From: Anaeromyces robustus
Taxonomy: Eukaryota > Neocallimastigomycota > Neocallimastigomycetes > Neocallimastigales > Neocallimastigaceae
Assembly (NCBI GenBank): GCA_002104895.1
Contig: MCFG01000186.1
Location: forward strand, 64,931 to 128,930
Direction: 5' to 3'
Length of the DNA stretch: 64,000 nucleotides
Shown here: one piece after another, positions 26,881-40,908 of the stretch
How positions within the stretch are numbered: position 1 is the first letter of the stretch
How the letters are laid out: each line of letters opens with the position of its first letter
Made by a program: the position numbers and the translations under genes
Notes under the pieces: generated by a model
The model's database searches: none
Told to the model about the DNA's origin: nothing
What the model saw: only the letters and a program-made list of their open reading frames with translations

Positions 26881-28297
26881 TATTATGAATTATTTTTTAT
26901 TATTTTTTATCATTATTAATTATTATTATGATTATTATTATTATTATTATTATTATAATATATAATTAATAATATAATTATTGATTTAACCTGGTATAAA
27001 GATTCTATATTATAAAAACATTTAAAATGATTTTTGTTTTAATATGGTATTCTTTATGTATGATACTTCATAAAATAAAATATATTTATACTATTTAATA
27101 TATTTAATATTATTACATGCTTTTCTTTTATTGAATAAAATAATTATATGAAATAGTCATATTTATATTAATAAATTTACAAAAAAATTCTAAATATAAA
27201 ATAATATTAAAATATATAATAATTACTATAAAATATATTTATAAAGTTTTTTATTTTTAAAAATATTTTTTAAATTTATTTTTTTTTTTTTTTAATAATA
27301 AAATATAGAATATTTAACAAATATTTAATTTAAAATAATTTTAAATCTTATATTAGAATATTTTTACTTTGTAAAAATTGTAAAAATATGTTTAATATAT
27401 TAACGACATGTTTAATAAATTAAAATAACCTTAAAAAAAAAAATTTTTTTTTATTTAACTATAAATCTCAAAAAAATGCCAAATATGTTATGTTGAGAAT
27501 GTAAATGAATATAACTAAAACCTAATAATTAATTACCTTATAATCATTATGATCTATTATCTTTATCATTTTAATATTTGATTATATAATATTATTAAGA
27601 AAAAAATAAATAAAAGTAAATATTATTTAAATATAAAAGAAATACTAAATAAATAAAAAATGTTAATTTATTTCTTTTCGATTAAAGCAATTATTATATT
27701 TTATTGAAAAAATATATAAAAAATTTTAGGTATATATTAATTCTTTCGAATTTAATAACAGAATATATACTTATTATTAAGTTTACTATTATTACAATAG
27801 ATATAGATATATGTTTATTAGTTTAAATTATTTAAAAATACTATTTGTAATGTTTTTTTTTTCTTGTAAAAAAAAAAAATTCTTTTCATTTTTATTCTTA
27901 GAAAATTGGACATAATCATGATATTATATAAAATGTAAGTTATAAATTAGTATAAATAAACCTAACCTTTATTAATTATACATCAAATACATCAAATATG
28001 TAATTTCTCATTTGTATAATTTATTTCATATGAAAGTAATAAAAAAAAATTTTTTTTTTTTCTTTTTCTGCAATAATTTTTTTATTTAAAAAAAAAATAA
28101 GTAAAAAGTTGTAATTGAAAAGCGGTTTAAAAAGTGAATAAGTGCATTATTAATATTAATAATAAATTATAAATTAGAAAAAAAAAAGTTTTATACACAT
28201 TAACAATAAAATAGATGAATTATACAAGTGTTGAAATAACTTGCAAAGCTTTCTCACAGATAAACAGAACAGGGCGGGTTTAATTAAAAATTAAATT

Positions 28298-28298
<1 letters not shown>

Positions 28299-28336
<38 letters not shown>
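28299..28336. repeat. Poly(A) tract before SUMO protease start
   Basis: About 38 consecutive A, 63 bases before the ATG at 28400. Poly(dA:dT) tracts exclude nucleosomes and often mark promoters in AT-rich genomes; a promoter role here is inference. Confidence 0.6.
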
Positions 28337-28337
<1 letters not shown>

Positions 28338-28399
28338 ATCGTAATAATTATTTCAATTAAAAAAAAAAAATTTAATTAAGAATAAATATAAAATTTAAA

Positions 28400-28616
28400 A
28401 TGTCAGGAAAGGAAACAGTAAGTGATTCATTAAAAGATGGTAAACCAGTACCTATAAGCGTACCTGGTCGAACGCATACTCAAAATAATATTTCAAATCC
28501 AATTGTAATTCCAAATTCAAAAAATCATGTGCCTGAAAAGAAAAAGAAGAAATTTGGTTATTATCCAATTAATACTTTAGGTTAGTGGGATAATTATTAT
28601 AATCATAATCATAATC

Positions 28617-28657
<41 letters not shown>

Positions 28658-29708
28658 TTTTAATATAACGGATAAAATTATTATTTTAAAAAATTTTTTA
28701 TACATAAATGAAATTTCATCTTTATAAATGAACAGATTACACAATTTATAAATTTATTAAAAAAAAAAAAAAAAGTAGAAAGTATAATAAAAATAAGAAT
28801 AAAATAATGATATATATGTATGAATTTTTTTTATATTAAGAAATTATTTTAATGTTGTTGTTGTTGTTGTAAAATTCAAATGAATTTATTATTAAGATGT
28901 ATCATCTATTTTTTTATATTATTATGTATTTTTTTTTTTTAGTTTTATTTTATTTTACTTTATTTATTTATTTATTTATTTATTTATTTTTTTTTTTTTT
29001 TAACATTTGATGAATAATAAATATGATTATTATTGTGTTTTAAAAGAAAAAGGAGATAAAATTATTTTATTTATTAATTTGTCTTTTAATTAAAAATTAT
29101 TTTTAAAATAGATTCCAATAATAATCAAGATAGAAGGCATGAAAAAAAGCATGAAAAAAAGCATGAGAAAAAACATGAAAAAAAACATGAAAAAAATCCG
29201 AGGTATCATAATTCTAATATAGAAAGTAAAAATAAAATATTATATGAATCACAATCTCAAAAAAGCAGTTCACAAGTAATTAATGGTTTAAAAAATAATA
29301 TATATAAAGCAAAGAAAGAAGGAAATTCAATAATTACTTTTAAAAAGAGAAAAGAAGATAATAACGTATTTAAAAAACAAAAGGAGGAAATGTTAAAAGA
29401 TAAAAAGGAGTATTTAAAACAAGAGAATAAAAGTGGTGAAGTTAAAAATGAAACTAAAAATACCAATAATAATAATAATAATAATAATGAAATAGTATTA
29501 ACAAAAAACAAAGGTAAGATAAAAAAAAAATAATAACAAATTAATGAAATTTTTTTTAGGTTTTAATATTTTAACATATTATTATATATCTATATAGAGG
29601 AATTATTTTTAGAAAGGATTAATGCTGAGGAGGTATAGTAATATAATTTTAATATATATTAAAAATTTATTATTATCATTCTTTTATATTAAACTTTTAT
29701 ATATATAA

Positions 29709-29744
<36 letters not shown>

Positions 29745-31157
29745 GGCCAAAAAACAAAAACAAAAAATTGTTTATATTAATAAAGGTATATAATAATTTA
29801 TTATTAATTTATCTATTATCATATATATAATACTCATTTATATGTATTTTTTTTTCATTATGTTTTAAATTTTTTTTATATAAAATTATTAATTTTTAGA
29901 TTTATCAGATATTAAAGATCGAGAAATAACAGAAATTAATTTAACAGTTCTTGTAATAAATGGAAATCTATATGATGATAATAATATTATCTATAAAATG
30001 TCTATAAATAAGGATAAAAAGGAATTAATCTGTGATGTAGGGCGAAAATATGTTTTTGATTTTAAAAATATTGCGAAAATTTCGGTAAGGTTTAATAAAA
30101 TTTACCAAAGTATTATTATGATATTATATTATATTATATTATATTATATATATATATATAATATAAAATTATTTACAATATGAAATATTAAAATAAAAAT
30201 GAATAGTATTATTATAGATTAGCACCGGGTGTGATTAATATTAAATTGATTGGTATTTTATTTTATTTTAATATATTTTATTATATTTTATTTTATTTTA
30301 TTTTATTTTATTTTATTTTATTTTATTTTATTTTATTTTATTTTATTTTATTTTATTTTATATTTATATTTATATTGAAATTATTAATTAATAAATAATA
30401 ATAATAATCATAATAATAATAATAATTTCATAATTTTTTATAACAGATCCTATTTATGTTGTTGGAGTATATGGTGATAAATTTTCATTGCATAATAACT
30501 CTTATCAAATTTTAAAATCATTCTGTGGTACATTAAATAAATATTTTTCTCCAGTAGAAGAATTGACGTAATGAATATATTAATAACAATAAATTAATAA
30601 TAATGTTATTAATTATTAAAAATTATATATATATATATTATATATATATTTTTTTTAAATTTTATAAATATAAAAAAAAATTAAAATATTAATAATCTAA
30701 TATTTTATATATATAAAGATATGAATTCAGAAATAAGATACTTAAAGGTGTATGTCAAAAAAGAAGTAAAAAAAATGATTTATTGAAAGAACAAATCTAT
30801 AATAATAATAATAATAACAATAACAATAACAATAATAATAGCAATGATAATGATAATGATAATGATAATGATAATTATCAATCAAATCATTATTCAACAA
30901 AAATAATGGATATTAATCAGAAGTATATATAAATATTTTTTTAAAATAATAATATTATAATTTTAAATAATTATAAATTATTTTTAAAATTAATTAATTT
31001 ACAATTTTTTATTTTTATATTTTTTATCTGTACTTTTTTTTTTTTTTTATAAATAAATAGCAATTACAAGTAATTATACAAATATATACTATTTTATATT
31101 TTTTTATTATATTTTTATTTAAGATTATTAAATGGTATAATATAATTATTAATTTAA

Positions 31158-31189
<32 letters not shown>

Positions 31190-31865
31190 TACTCCAATAT
31201 TTTATCAATATAAGATATCATAATAATTATATTAAGCCTCCATTAAATGGAAAAAAGAATGAAGAGTACATATATTATTCATATTTATATAATAACTAAG
31301 TCATAATTATTTATACTATAATAAAATTATTTTTATATAAAGAATGAATTATAATTATTTTTTTTTATTTAATTTTAATTGTATTTTTATTCTTTATTCT
31401 TTATTATTCTTTATTCTTTCTTTATTTTATTTATTTTTTTTTTTTGTTTGTATTTATATAGATTACTTATATATCCTTTTAAAGGAATTGATTCAGTAAT
31501 TATAACCACCGAAGATAATGAAAGATTAAATTCAAATTATTTCTTAAATGATAGTATTATTGAATTTTATTTGAAGTATAATATCACCTTAATATATTTA
31601 ATATAAATATACTTACAATTATTATTATTATTATTATCAATGAAATTAATAATATATTAATTTTATATATATATATCTTTTTTACTATTATAATATATAT
31701 ATTAATATTAATATTTAGGTATTTATATGATCAATTATCTGATTCATATAAAGAAAAATTTCATTTTATTAATTCTTTTTTTTATGAACAAATTTCAAAA
31801 TTAATGTAAAAATCATATAATTATATTTTATAATTTATTTTTTATATCTTATTATTATTATTAAT

Positions 31866-31950
<85 letters not shown>

Positions 31951-31964
31951 ATTATTAATTATTA

Positions 31965-32000
<36 letters not shown>

Positions 32001-35000
32001 ATTATTATTAATTATTATTATTATTATTATAAATTATTATATTTATATATTAATATATTTATATTTTATTTAAAGTAAAAAAAAGAAAAAACCAAATGAT
32101 ATATATCAATCTATTAGAAAATGGACTTCTAAAGTTGATTTATTTTCTAAACAATACTTAATGATACCAATTAATCAAGAGTATATATTTACTTATTAAA
32201 ATATTATAATATATATAATATATATATATATATATTATAAGTATAATTATATCATATAATACATTAAATAAATATTATAATCTAATCTAATCTAATCTAA
32301 TATATATATAGTTATCATTGGTATATGTTAGTTATTTATAATCCAGGTGCATTACTAGGCGAAAATAATTCATTAAAAACAAATAAAATTATAAAAAAAA
32401 TTAAAAGAGAGGAAAATGATACTATTAAAAATAATGGATCATCTTTTTCTTCCATGGGTAATATTTCGAAAAATGAAAATTCAATAACAAGTAATATTTC
32501 GAATAATAACAATAACAATAATAATAATAATAATAATAATAATAATTCGGAAATAAATACTACATCATCTTCAATTTTACCGAGTTGTCATAAAAATTCA
32601 GTAACCAGTTCATCCGTTGATTCTTATATAGCTTCCCCTAGTCATTATTCAGAAATTTCTATATCGAGTACTAATTCAACAAATTCACCATATACAATTT
32701 CTTCAATATCTACTTTTCCATTAACAAATAATTCGTTAAAAAATTCTGCTGAAAATTCAAAATTCAATGAAAATAGTAAAATAAATACCTATTCTATTAA
32801 TAATTCAATATTTACAGAAAACCAAGTATCAACAGCAATGAGTAAAGAAAAAAATGAAAAAGATGAAAAAATTTTAAAAAATAATAATGAAAAACAATAT
32901 AAAAATTCTAATTCTATTAAAAAATCTACTACAACAATTATATATAATCAATCTAGAAAGGAAAAAGATTCTTTTAAACTTTTACCAGTTTCAAAGGAAT
33001 CTAATGAAAAAGTAACAAATAATCCGAGTTGTTCTTTACCACTTAATAATAATCATCATTCAAACGATATAAAAACAAAACCTGTCGTAACAAATGAAAT
33101 TGTTATTATTGATGAAGATAATGAAAATGAACCTTTAGTAAATAATGTTGAAATCAAAGATAGTATTTTAGATTTTGTAGATTCAACACTTATTGATGAA
33201 GAATCCAATGATGATAATGATAATAAAAAGAATAATATAAATTATAAAGGTAAAGAAATTTTAGGAGATTTATTTAAAGAAGAAGAAGAAATGATAACTT
33301 CACCTAAATCATCATTAGAAGATTCGAATATTTTATCATTGGATGATAAAGATGTACACAACCCAATAGAAACATCTATTGTAATTTCATCAACTGAATC
33401 TTCCCCAATATTAAAAGAAAAGGTGTTGAAAAATTCAAAAAATAGTACAAATAATCATCATAAAAAGTCGGATCAAATTATTGATATAAATGAAGATGAA
33501 GATAATGATAATAATGATGATGATACTGATGATGATAATAATAATAATAATGATAATGATGAAAATGAAATTAATAATAAAAATAAAGGAAAAAAGAAGG
33601 AAAATGAGAATATTGATATAAATGAAGATGGTGATAATGATGAAAATGAAATTCATAGAAATAATAATAATAATAATAATAATAAAGAAAAAAAGAAAAA
33701 AGAAAATGAGAATATTGATATAATTGATACAAGCTTTTTTAATGTAGAAAAAGAAGATACTATTTTAGATGAAAATTATAATGATTTGGAAAAAGATGAT
33801 CCATTTTTATTATTAAATAAAGAAGATAAAGAAGAAAATAATAATGAAAATGAAAGAGATAATAAAAAAGTTAATGTACCAGAAGTTACAAATGTTATTA
33901 GTGTTTCATCTTCATCATCAAATTCCAATTTTAATTCAAATTCATCTACTTCTAGTCCAAATATAAAGTTATTAAATAAAGATAATTATCATTATCATCA
34001 TCAAAAAAATAATACAGATGATATACTTAGTATTTTATCGGAAGAAAATAGTGCTAAAAAAATCATGGAAACAATGTCATCTATTAGTTATAATATGAAT
34101 AATAATAAAAATGATATTGTAATTGAAATAAATAATAATAATCATAATAATATTGTAATTGAAATTAATAATAATGATGAAATGATGATAGATAAAATAA
34201 ATAATAATGAAAGTGGAGGTGAAGATGAAGAAATTAAAGTTGAAAAAGAAATTAAAGATTTAGCAAATTCTTTTAGTTCAGAAAATAATAATGATACTTT
34301 TTATTTACCTCTTTTATCTAATTCTAATGAATTATCTTCAACCCCGAGGTCTCGTAAAAATGAAAATAATAATACTAATATTATTACTAAAAATAACATT
34401 AACATCAATAATAATACTAATAACAATAATAATAATAATGATAGTAATATTAATATCTTTTCTTTACCGAGTTCTCATGAATCAAATAATTCTTTCAATA
34501 CTCTATCTAATTCCACTCAAGCTTCAAATTCAAGTACAAATATTGATACTTTACCGAGTTTTCCCCAAAATAATTTTAATAAATATTCACCCTCTTCATC
34601 ATCTAATTTACCGAGTTCTAGGAAAAATCATAATAATGAAATATCTTCTTCTACTCAATTACCGAGTTTTAAAAGAACAGTTAATAATAATGAATTATAT
34701 AATTTACCGAGTTCTCCTTCAACTCATCATTCTCCGGACAAAAAAAATTATTATACAACGAATTCTTATTCTCATAATGTCACTATCGAAAAAAGTCACT
34801 ATTTTAATTCACCTAAAAACAAACAAGTATCTTCGGCATCCTTAAAAATTAATAATAACAATAATATAAGAGATCTTGAACAGATAAAAAAATCAATAAT
34901 TCAGTTAAAAAAAATGAATAATAAAGGTGATATAAATATTATTAACAAGAACAACAACAACAACAACAACATCAATGATAATAATATTAGTGTTAATGTT

Positions 35001-36218
35001 AATGTTAACGTTAATGATAATAATAATAATAATAATAATCAAGAAAATAATGATCATAATAATGATAATAAAAATGAAAATGAAAATGATAATGAGGAAA
35101 AACATGCCCGATGTAATCCCCAAACGTCATCCAATAATATATTATTAAATGCTAAAACAAAAGAACCAATTACTGTCACTACCAATCAAAATCAACAAAA
35201 GAAGAATGATCATACTTTAAATAATATCAAAAATAATCATCATATTAATGTTAATACTACAATAAATAATAGTAGTAATGATAATAATATTAGTGATAAT
35301 GAAATTAGAAGTCCGAGTTCTAATTCTATTTCAGATCATAGTATTAAAACTCCAAATTTCTATTTTAATACACCAATACCATATAATTTTTTTAATAGTT
35401 ATTTTCATAAAGAATATTCATCTACAGTATCTTCTACTTCATCATCCTCTTCATCCTCCTCCTCCTCCTCCTCATCATCATCATCATCATCAATGAAAGA
35501 ATCGTCCGATTCATCTATAAATCATAATAAAAGATCATTAGATGAAAATTTAGATGATGATGCTTTGTTGAAAAGGTACCTTATATATAAATATAATAAT
35601 AATAATTATAATAATAATTATAATATATATATATATTTGGATATATTATTATTAATTATTTATATTTATTATCATTAATTATTTATATTTATTATTATTA
35701 TATTAATAAAAATATTGATTAACAATTAATTAATTTATTTATAATTTATAATTTGTTTCTATTTAGATGTTATTTTATTATATTTGATTCACTTGTTCAT
35801 AGTCATATACATCAACATTATAATGCTATTAGAGCTATTAGAGAGTAAATACATACATACATACATACATATACATACATTCATATACATATATATATAT
35901 ATAAATAATTATACATATATTTATAATTAAACTACTATAATTTTAAATAACCTATATATAATTATATATTAATAAATAATCATATTTATAATTAAATTAT
36001 TATAATTTAATTAATAAAATACTAGTTATTTAATCTGTGATGCTAATAATAGAAAAAAAATGAATATTTCCTCTGATCCATATATAATTTTTGCAAATGT
36101 TCCTTTACAATCTAATTATTATGATTGTGGAATTTATCTACTTCACTATATGGAAATATTTATGAAAAACCCAGATATAAATTTAAAATTAATAATGGTA
36201 ATTATAACTATAAAATAA

Positions 36219-36271
<53 letters not shown>

Positions 36272-37503
36272 ATATAATATTATTTAATATATAATAATAT
36301 AATAATATATTAATAATAATTGTATAAATATTTTTTGTAATATTTATTTAAATTAAATATTACTTTATATATTATATCGATAATTTTTTTTTTCTAACTT
36401 TAAAAAAAAAAAAAAAAAAAAAAAAGAATGGTAAAGATACAAAAAAAATTTTTACATCACCAGAAATTTCAAATAAACGTAATAATATAAGAGAGTTAAT
36501 AGATAAATTATCTAAAGAATATCAAGAAAAAAAGAAAAATGAATTATCAGATGTGAAAAAGGAGGATGATGAAGATATTATTATGGAAACTACTAAAGTT
36601 ACAATTAAAAAAGAAACTAATTTAGATTCTGAGAAAAAATCATTACCTTCATCATCTACTACTTCTCATCATAATTCTACTTTTACATTTTCACCTTCTT
36701 ATTCACATTCATATCCACATCATATTCATCCCAATAACCCTTTACCTTCTTCTTCTTCTTCTTCTTCTTCAACAACTACCTTCACTTCTATGAATGTTCA
36801 ATCTAAACCTTTAACTTCAACTGAATCGAATCGTGTTATGAGATCCACTATGATGATGCCAAAAACAAAATCAAAAACTTCATCTTTACTTAATAAAAAT
36901 AAATCAATTAAAAAACCTATTGTTTATATTCCCCAAAAAATAAATAAAGAAAATTCATCATCATCAAAAATGACCACTATCTCTACCAAAACCAATATCA
37001 ATACTAATTCTTCAACTTTATCAAATTCTATTAATAAAAGAAAATCTTCACCTTCATTAGATTTATCAATTTCATTATCTCCAAAAAGTAAAAGAAAAAT
37101 ATCATCTGTAATAGTATCATCCCCTTTTACTTCTACTTCACCTTCCCATAATAATACTAATGTTAATAAAAATAATAATAATAATATAATTTCTATTAAT
37201 TCAACTTCAGATTTTACGAATGATACCAATACTGATACTGATACTGATATTGTTAACATTACCACTACTATTCATCCTTCCTCTACCTCTATTGTATCAA
37301 AGTTAAAAAAAACACCAAATCAACATAAGATGAAATTGATGAAAGAGAAGAAAGAATTTACACAACAATTAATCACTAAATCATATCAAAGTTATGAACC
37401 CATACCAATTAAAGATAATTCAAAAGAAGAAAAAGAAGAAGAAGAAAAAAATCATCATCATCCTAAGAATATTAGTAGTGATAATTTTATGAATATTGAT
37501 TAG
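28400..37503 (+). CDS. Ulp2/SENP6-7-type SUMO protease with giant insertion in catalytic domain
   Basis: Peptidase C48 family enzyme that removes SUMO, most likely poly-SUMO chains, in the nucleus. Exons: 28400-28580, 29112-29513, 29598-29632, 29746-29785, 29900-30089, 30218-30252, 30447-30567, 30719-30922, optional 31061-31069, 31215-31265, 31462-31575, 31719-31805, 32076-32180, 32312-35575, 35767-35844, 36026-36197, 36427-37503. Sum: 2,054 residues. Residues about 220-345 are beta-rich and may be the PH-like domain of fungal Ulp2. The protease begins near 422 (LLIYPFKGIDSV, FLNDSIIEFYLKYL, RKWTSKVDLF). Catalytic His is H527 (DYHWYMLVIYNP), Asp D1620 (CYFIIFDSL), oxyanion Gln Q1667 and Cys C1673 (NYYDCGIYLLHY). 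All are intact. Between His and Asp lie about 1,050 residues of Asn/Ser/Asp-rich sequence with a SUMO-interaction-like IVIIDED (788-794). A 360-residue Ser/Thr-rich tail follows. Donors at 30090 (gtttaa) and 31266 (gtacat) are weak but give the only clean phase. Confidence 0.9.
30255..30360. repeat. (TTTTA)n repeat in SUMO protease intron 6
   Basis: Pentanucleotide array filling much of the intron 30253-30446. Confidence 0.85.
36222..36269. repeat. Poly(A) tract in penultimate SUMO protease intron
   Basis: About 48 uninterrupted A just after the donor at 36198. A second A run abuts the acceptor at 36426. Confidence 0.8.
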
Positions 37504-37605
37504 AAAAATATATATATGTAAATTTTGAAAATTATAATTATTATTTTTTTATAGATTAATTAATATTATTTTTTTTCTAGATTTAATTTTTATTTATATT
37601 ATTTC

Positions 37606-37638
<33 letters not shown>

Positions 37639-37745
37639 TAATAATAATCTATTATAAATTTAATATATATTAAAAACTATTTTATCAGATGAAAAAAACA
37701 AAAATCTTTTATATATATATATATATGTAATTCTTAGTTTTTCTT

Positions 37746-37880
37746 AAACTATTAAATATCTATATAATTTTATTTCAATTATTTTTTTTTCCCTTTAAAC
37801 TATTAAATATCTATATAATTTTATTTTAATTATTTTTTTCTTTTTTTCCTTTAAACTATTAAATATCTATATAATTTTAT
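37746..37880. repeat. Three-copy minisatellite 3' of SUMO protease
   Basis: Unit of about 51-55 bases beginning AAACTATTAAATATCTATAT and ending in a T/C-rich run. Copies start at about 37746, 37797 and 37852. Confidence 0.85.
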
Positions 37881-38196
37881 AATTTTATTTTAATAATGTT
37901 TTTTCTATAATATTTAATTATTTATTATAATCTTTTTTAATTTTTTTTAATAATAAAAATAAAAATAAATACAAATAAATAAAAATAACAAAAATAACAA
38001 AAAAATAAATAAACAAAAATAAAAGAATAAAAAAAAAAAAAAAATAAAAAAAAACATGGGAATAGTATATAAAATATATTATCTAAATAGATTAACAATT
38101 TAACAATAATATAATACTTTTATTTTCTATCATAATTTAAAAGAATTGTATATAAAAAAAGGAAAGTTTTATGATCTATATAATTAAAATTAATCC

Positions 38197-38235
<39 letters not shown>

Positions 38236-39020
38236 TTTTATTATAATAAAAGAATATATATAATATATTATAATATATACTATATTATATTATGGGAATA
38301 TTATGGGAATTTTTGGTTAATAAAGTTTCTGGACATATTTAATATATATAATATTTATAATTCATATTTAATTATTAATTATTATTAAAAAAAAAAAGTT
38401 TATTTTTATTTCATTAAGCATTAGTTGAATCTACTTTTTAGATAAGTTATATTTTTTTAAAAAAAAAAAAAAATTAGAAAATTCATTATATCCATCTATT
38501 ATTTTAATAATTATTCTTCTTTTCTTTCATTTTTTCTTTCTTTATTTATTTAAAATAAATAAAAAATAAATAAATAATATTAAAAAATATTATTTATTTA
38601 TTAATTTTTTCTATAAATATTCTCTAGCATTTTTTTCAACAATTTTCTTACATAGATTTAATCAATGAAGCTAACTAAAAATCATCTGTAGAAATAATAC
38701 TTGCATCAAGGTTATTTTAAATACATAGATCTGATAGTTGGATTATATATTACAAAAAAATTTGTTTATTTGCTATGACTTTATTTTTTTTCCTTTGTAA
38801 TATATTCATAGTAATATAAATATATGTATTTATATTAATTTATATACTAATTTTATTCTATTATAATTTTTTGATTCGTTTTTCTTTTATATATATTTTA
38901 TGTATTTATGGTATATAAAATCTTAGTATCTCAATTGTATAAACGAATAAATTATTATGAAAAAAATTATTATATTCTGTTTTTTTTTTTTTTACATATT
39001 CATTAATTTTTATTGTTATT

Positions 39021-39023
39021 TAC

Positions 39024-39078
<55 letters not shown>

Positions 39079-39095
39079 CTTATTTACTTATTTAC

Positions 39096-39150
<55 letters not shown>

Positions 39151-39152
39151 TG
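39021..39152. repeat. (TTTA)n microsatellite
   Basis: Tetranucleotide array with a short TTAC-bearing block near 39077-39097. Confidence 0.85.
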
Positions 39153-39931
39153 TAAGAATATCTTTAACTAAATCAAGTGATTTAAATAATGATTTGCTAA
39201 TAACAGTATTTTACATAATTAATTATTTTCTTTATTTAATTAATCTTGGAAACTCACTTTATAATTATAATTTTTAGATAGATTAAGAATATTAATCTTA
39301 ATTTTTTTTATTCATTACGTAATAATCTTTAAGAATTTTAAGGTTAATTTTATAATATTTTTATAATATCTTATAATTAACTTTTAACTTTTTATTTTAT
39401 AATATCATTATTTACTAACCTACCAGCTCTTAATTATTTTGGATAATATGATAATAAAGTTCAATAACTATTCATTGTAATATAACAGGGATAAGCATAG
39501 GATAAGCTTTATTTTATGAATCTATATATTATATCTTATGATACTTTTTATATGATATACACTTGCAACAATTTCTATGAATAAAATTAGTTCATATAAC
39601 TTCTCTTATGACTCTTTATTAATAGATTTATTTTAATGATACAATGCCAACAATATATAATTGGAAATGTAAATTATTAATGTACTCTGCTATACAATTA
39701 TATATCTATAAAAACATAATAATTTTTGAATTATAATTCCATTTTTTTTTTTTTTTAATTAGAAAACTTCTGTTTAATATATTAAATCACTCCAATAAAA
39801 TTATATTATGAATTCATTAGAATAATTTATTATATTTAGATATGTACATATTCTAAATTATTTGATATTAAATATAGAACTTTGAATAGTTTTTTTCAGT
39901 TAAATTTAATATACTTTTTGATGAATTTTTA

Positions 39932-39933
39932 TT

Positions 39934-40003
<70 letters not shown>
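39932..40003. repeat. (ATTT)n microsatellite
   Basis: About 18 perfect units. Confidence 0.85.
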
Positions 40004-40004
<1 letters not shown>

Positions 40005-40400
40005 TTATCAGTATTGTTACAAAAAGATTATATTAAATTTTAATAAAGCATTTTAATAGGGGGAAAAATATATTTTTTCATAATATACTTATATTATGAA
40101 GAAGATAAAAAAAAATTTACTATCATTAAAAAAAATATATTTGATACAAAATTTTATAGCATAAATTAATAAGATAAAAAAATAACAATATGATTTATGA
40201 TATATATAATTATTTCATTTTATTTATTGCATAATATTTATATTTATATTTTATATTTATATTATATATATATATTTTTAAAATTTCTTTTTTTTCAATC
40301 ATTATTTATTCTTTTAATATTATAAATTAAAAAGTATTAAAATGTCAGTAAAAAAAAAAAAAAAAAGATGATTTCCAATTATTATTTTTTTTTCTTATTA

Positions 40401-40565
40401 TTACTTTATATTTCTATTTTAATTTCACTTTTTATATTTCATTAATTATTATTTTATGTTTCATTAATTATTACTTTATATTTCTATTTTAATTTCACTT
40501 TTTATATTTCATTAATTATTATTTTATATTTCTATTTTAATTTCACTTTTTATATTTCATTAATG
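40401..40565. repeat. Minisatellite, unit about 45-50 bases
   Basis: Unit contains TTTCTATTTTAATTTCACTT followed by TTTATATTTCATTAAT. Three copies from about 40401, 40471 and 40521, with a truncated piece between the first two. Confidence 0.8.
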
Positions 40566-40761
40566 CAATGAATAAGTACATTCTTTATATATTTCAAATT
40601 AAATATGATGCATTTTTATATAATGTACATCATATTTTTTTTTTTTTTTAAAAAAAAAAAAAAGAATATTAATCTATTATTTCAGTTGAATTTAAAAGGT
40701 TATATATCTATTAATCAATATTATAGATTTTTAATAATTTATAATTAATAAAATATATAAT

Positions 40762-40856
40762 ATACCTTAATAATAAAAAAAATTATAGATTTTGATAAAT
40801 ATTAAATATACCTTAATAATAAAAAAAAATTATATATATTTTGATAAATATTAAAT
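40762..40856. repeat. Two-copy tandem repeat, unit about 47 bases
   Basis: Unit ATACCTTAATAATAAAAAA...TTTTGATAAATATTAAAT, repeated twice with small differences in the A run and TA run. Confidence 0.75.
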
Positions 40857-40860
40857 ATAC

Positions 40861-40908
<48 letters not shown>

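Noticed and set aside
30085-30090. Donor GTAAGG at 30085 for SUMO protease exon 5
   Set aside because: A better consensus, but it leads to a stop in the next exon. GT at 30090 gives the open reading ISVRLAPGVINIKLI.
31124-31134. Second, 11-base microexon in the SUMO protease gene
   Set aside because: It has AG and GT borders but shifts the phase, so the next exon would hit a stop.
34291-34845. 184-codon plus-strand frame inside the SUMO protease insertion
   Set aside because: Out-of-frame shadow of the long exon; rich in Ile/Leu from ATT/TTA codons, and no motif.
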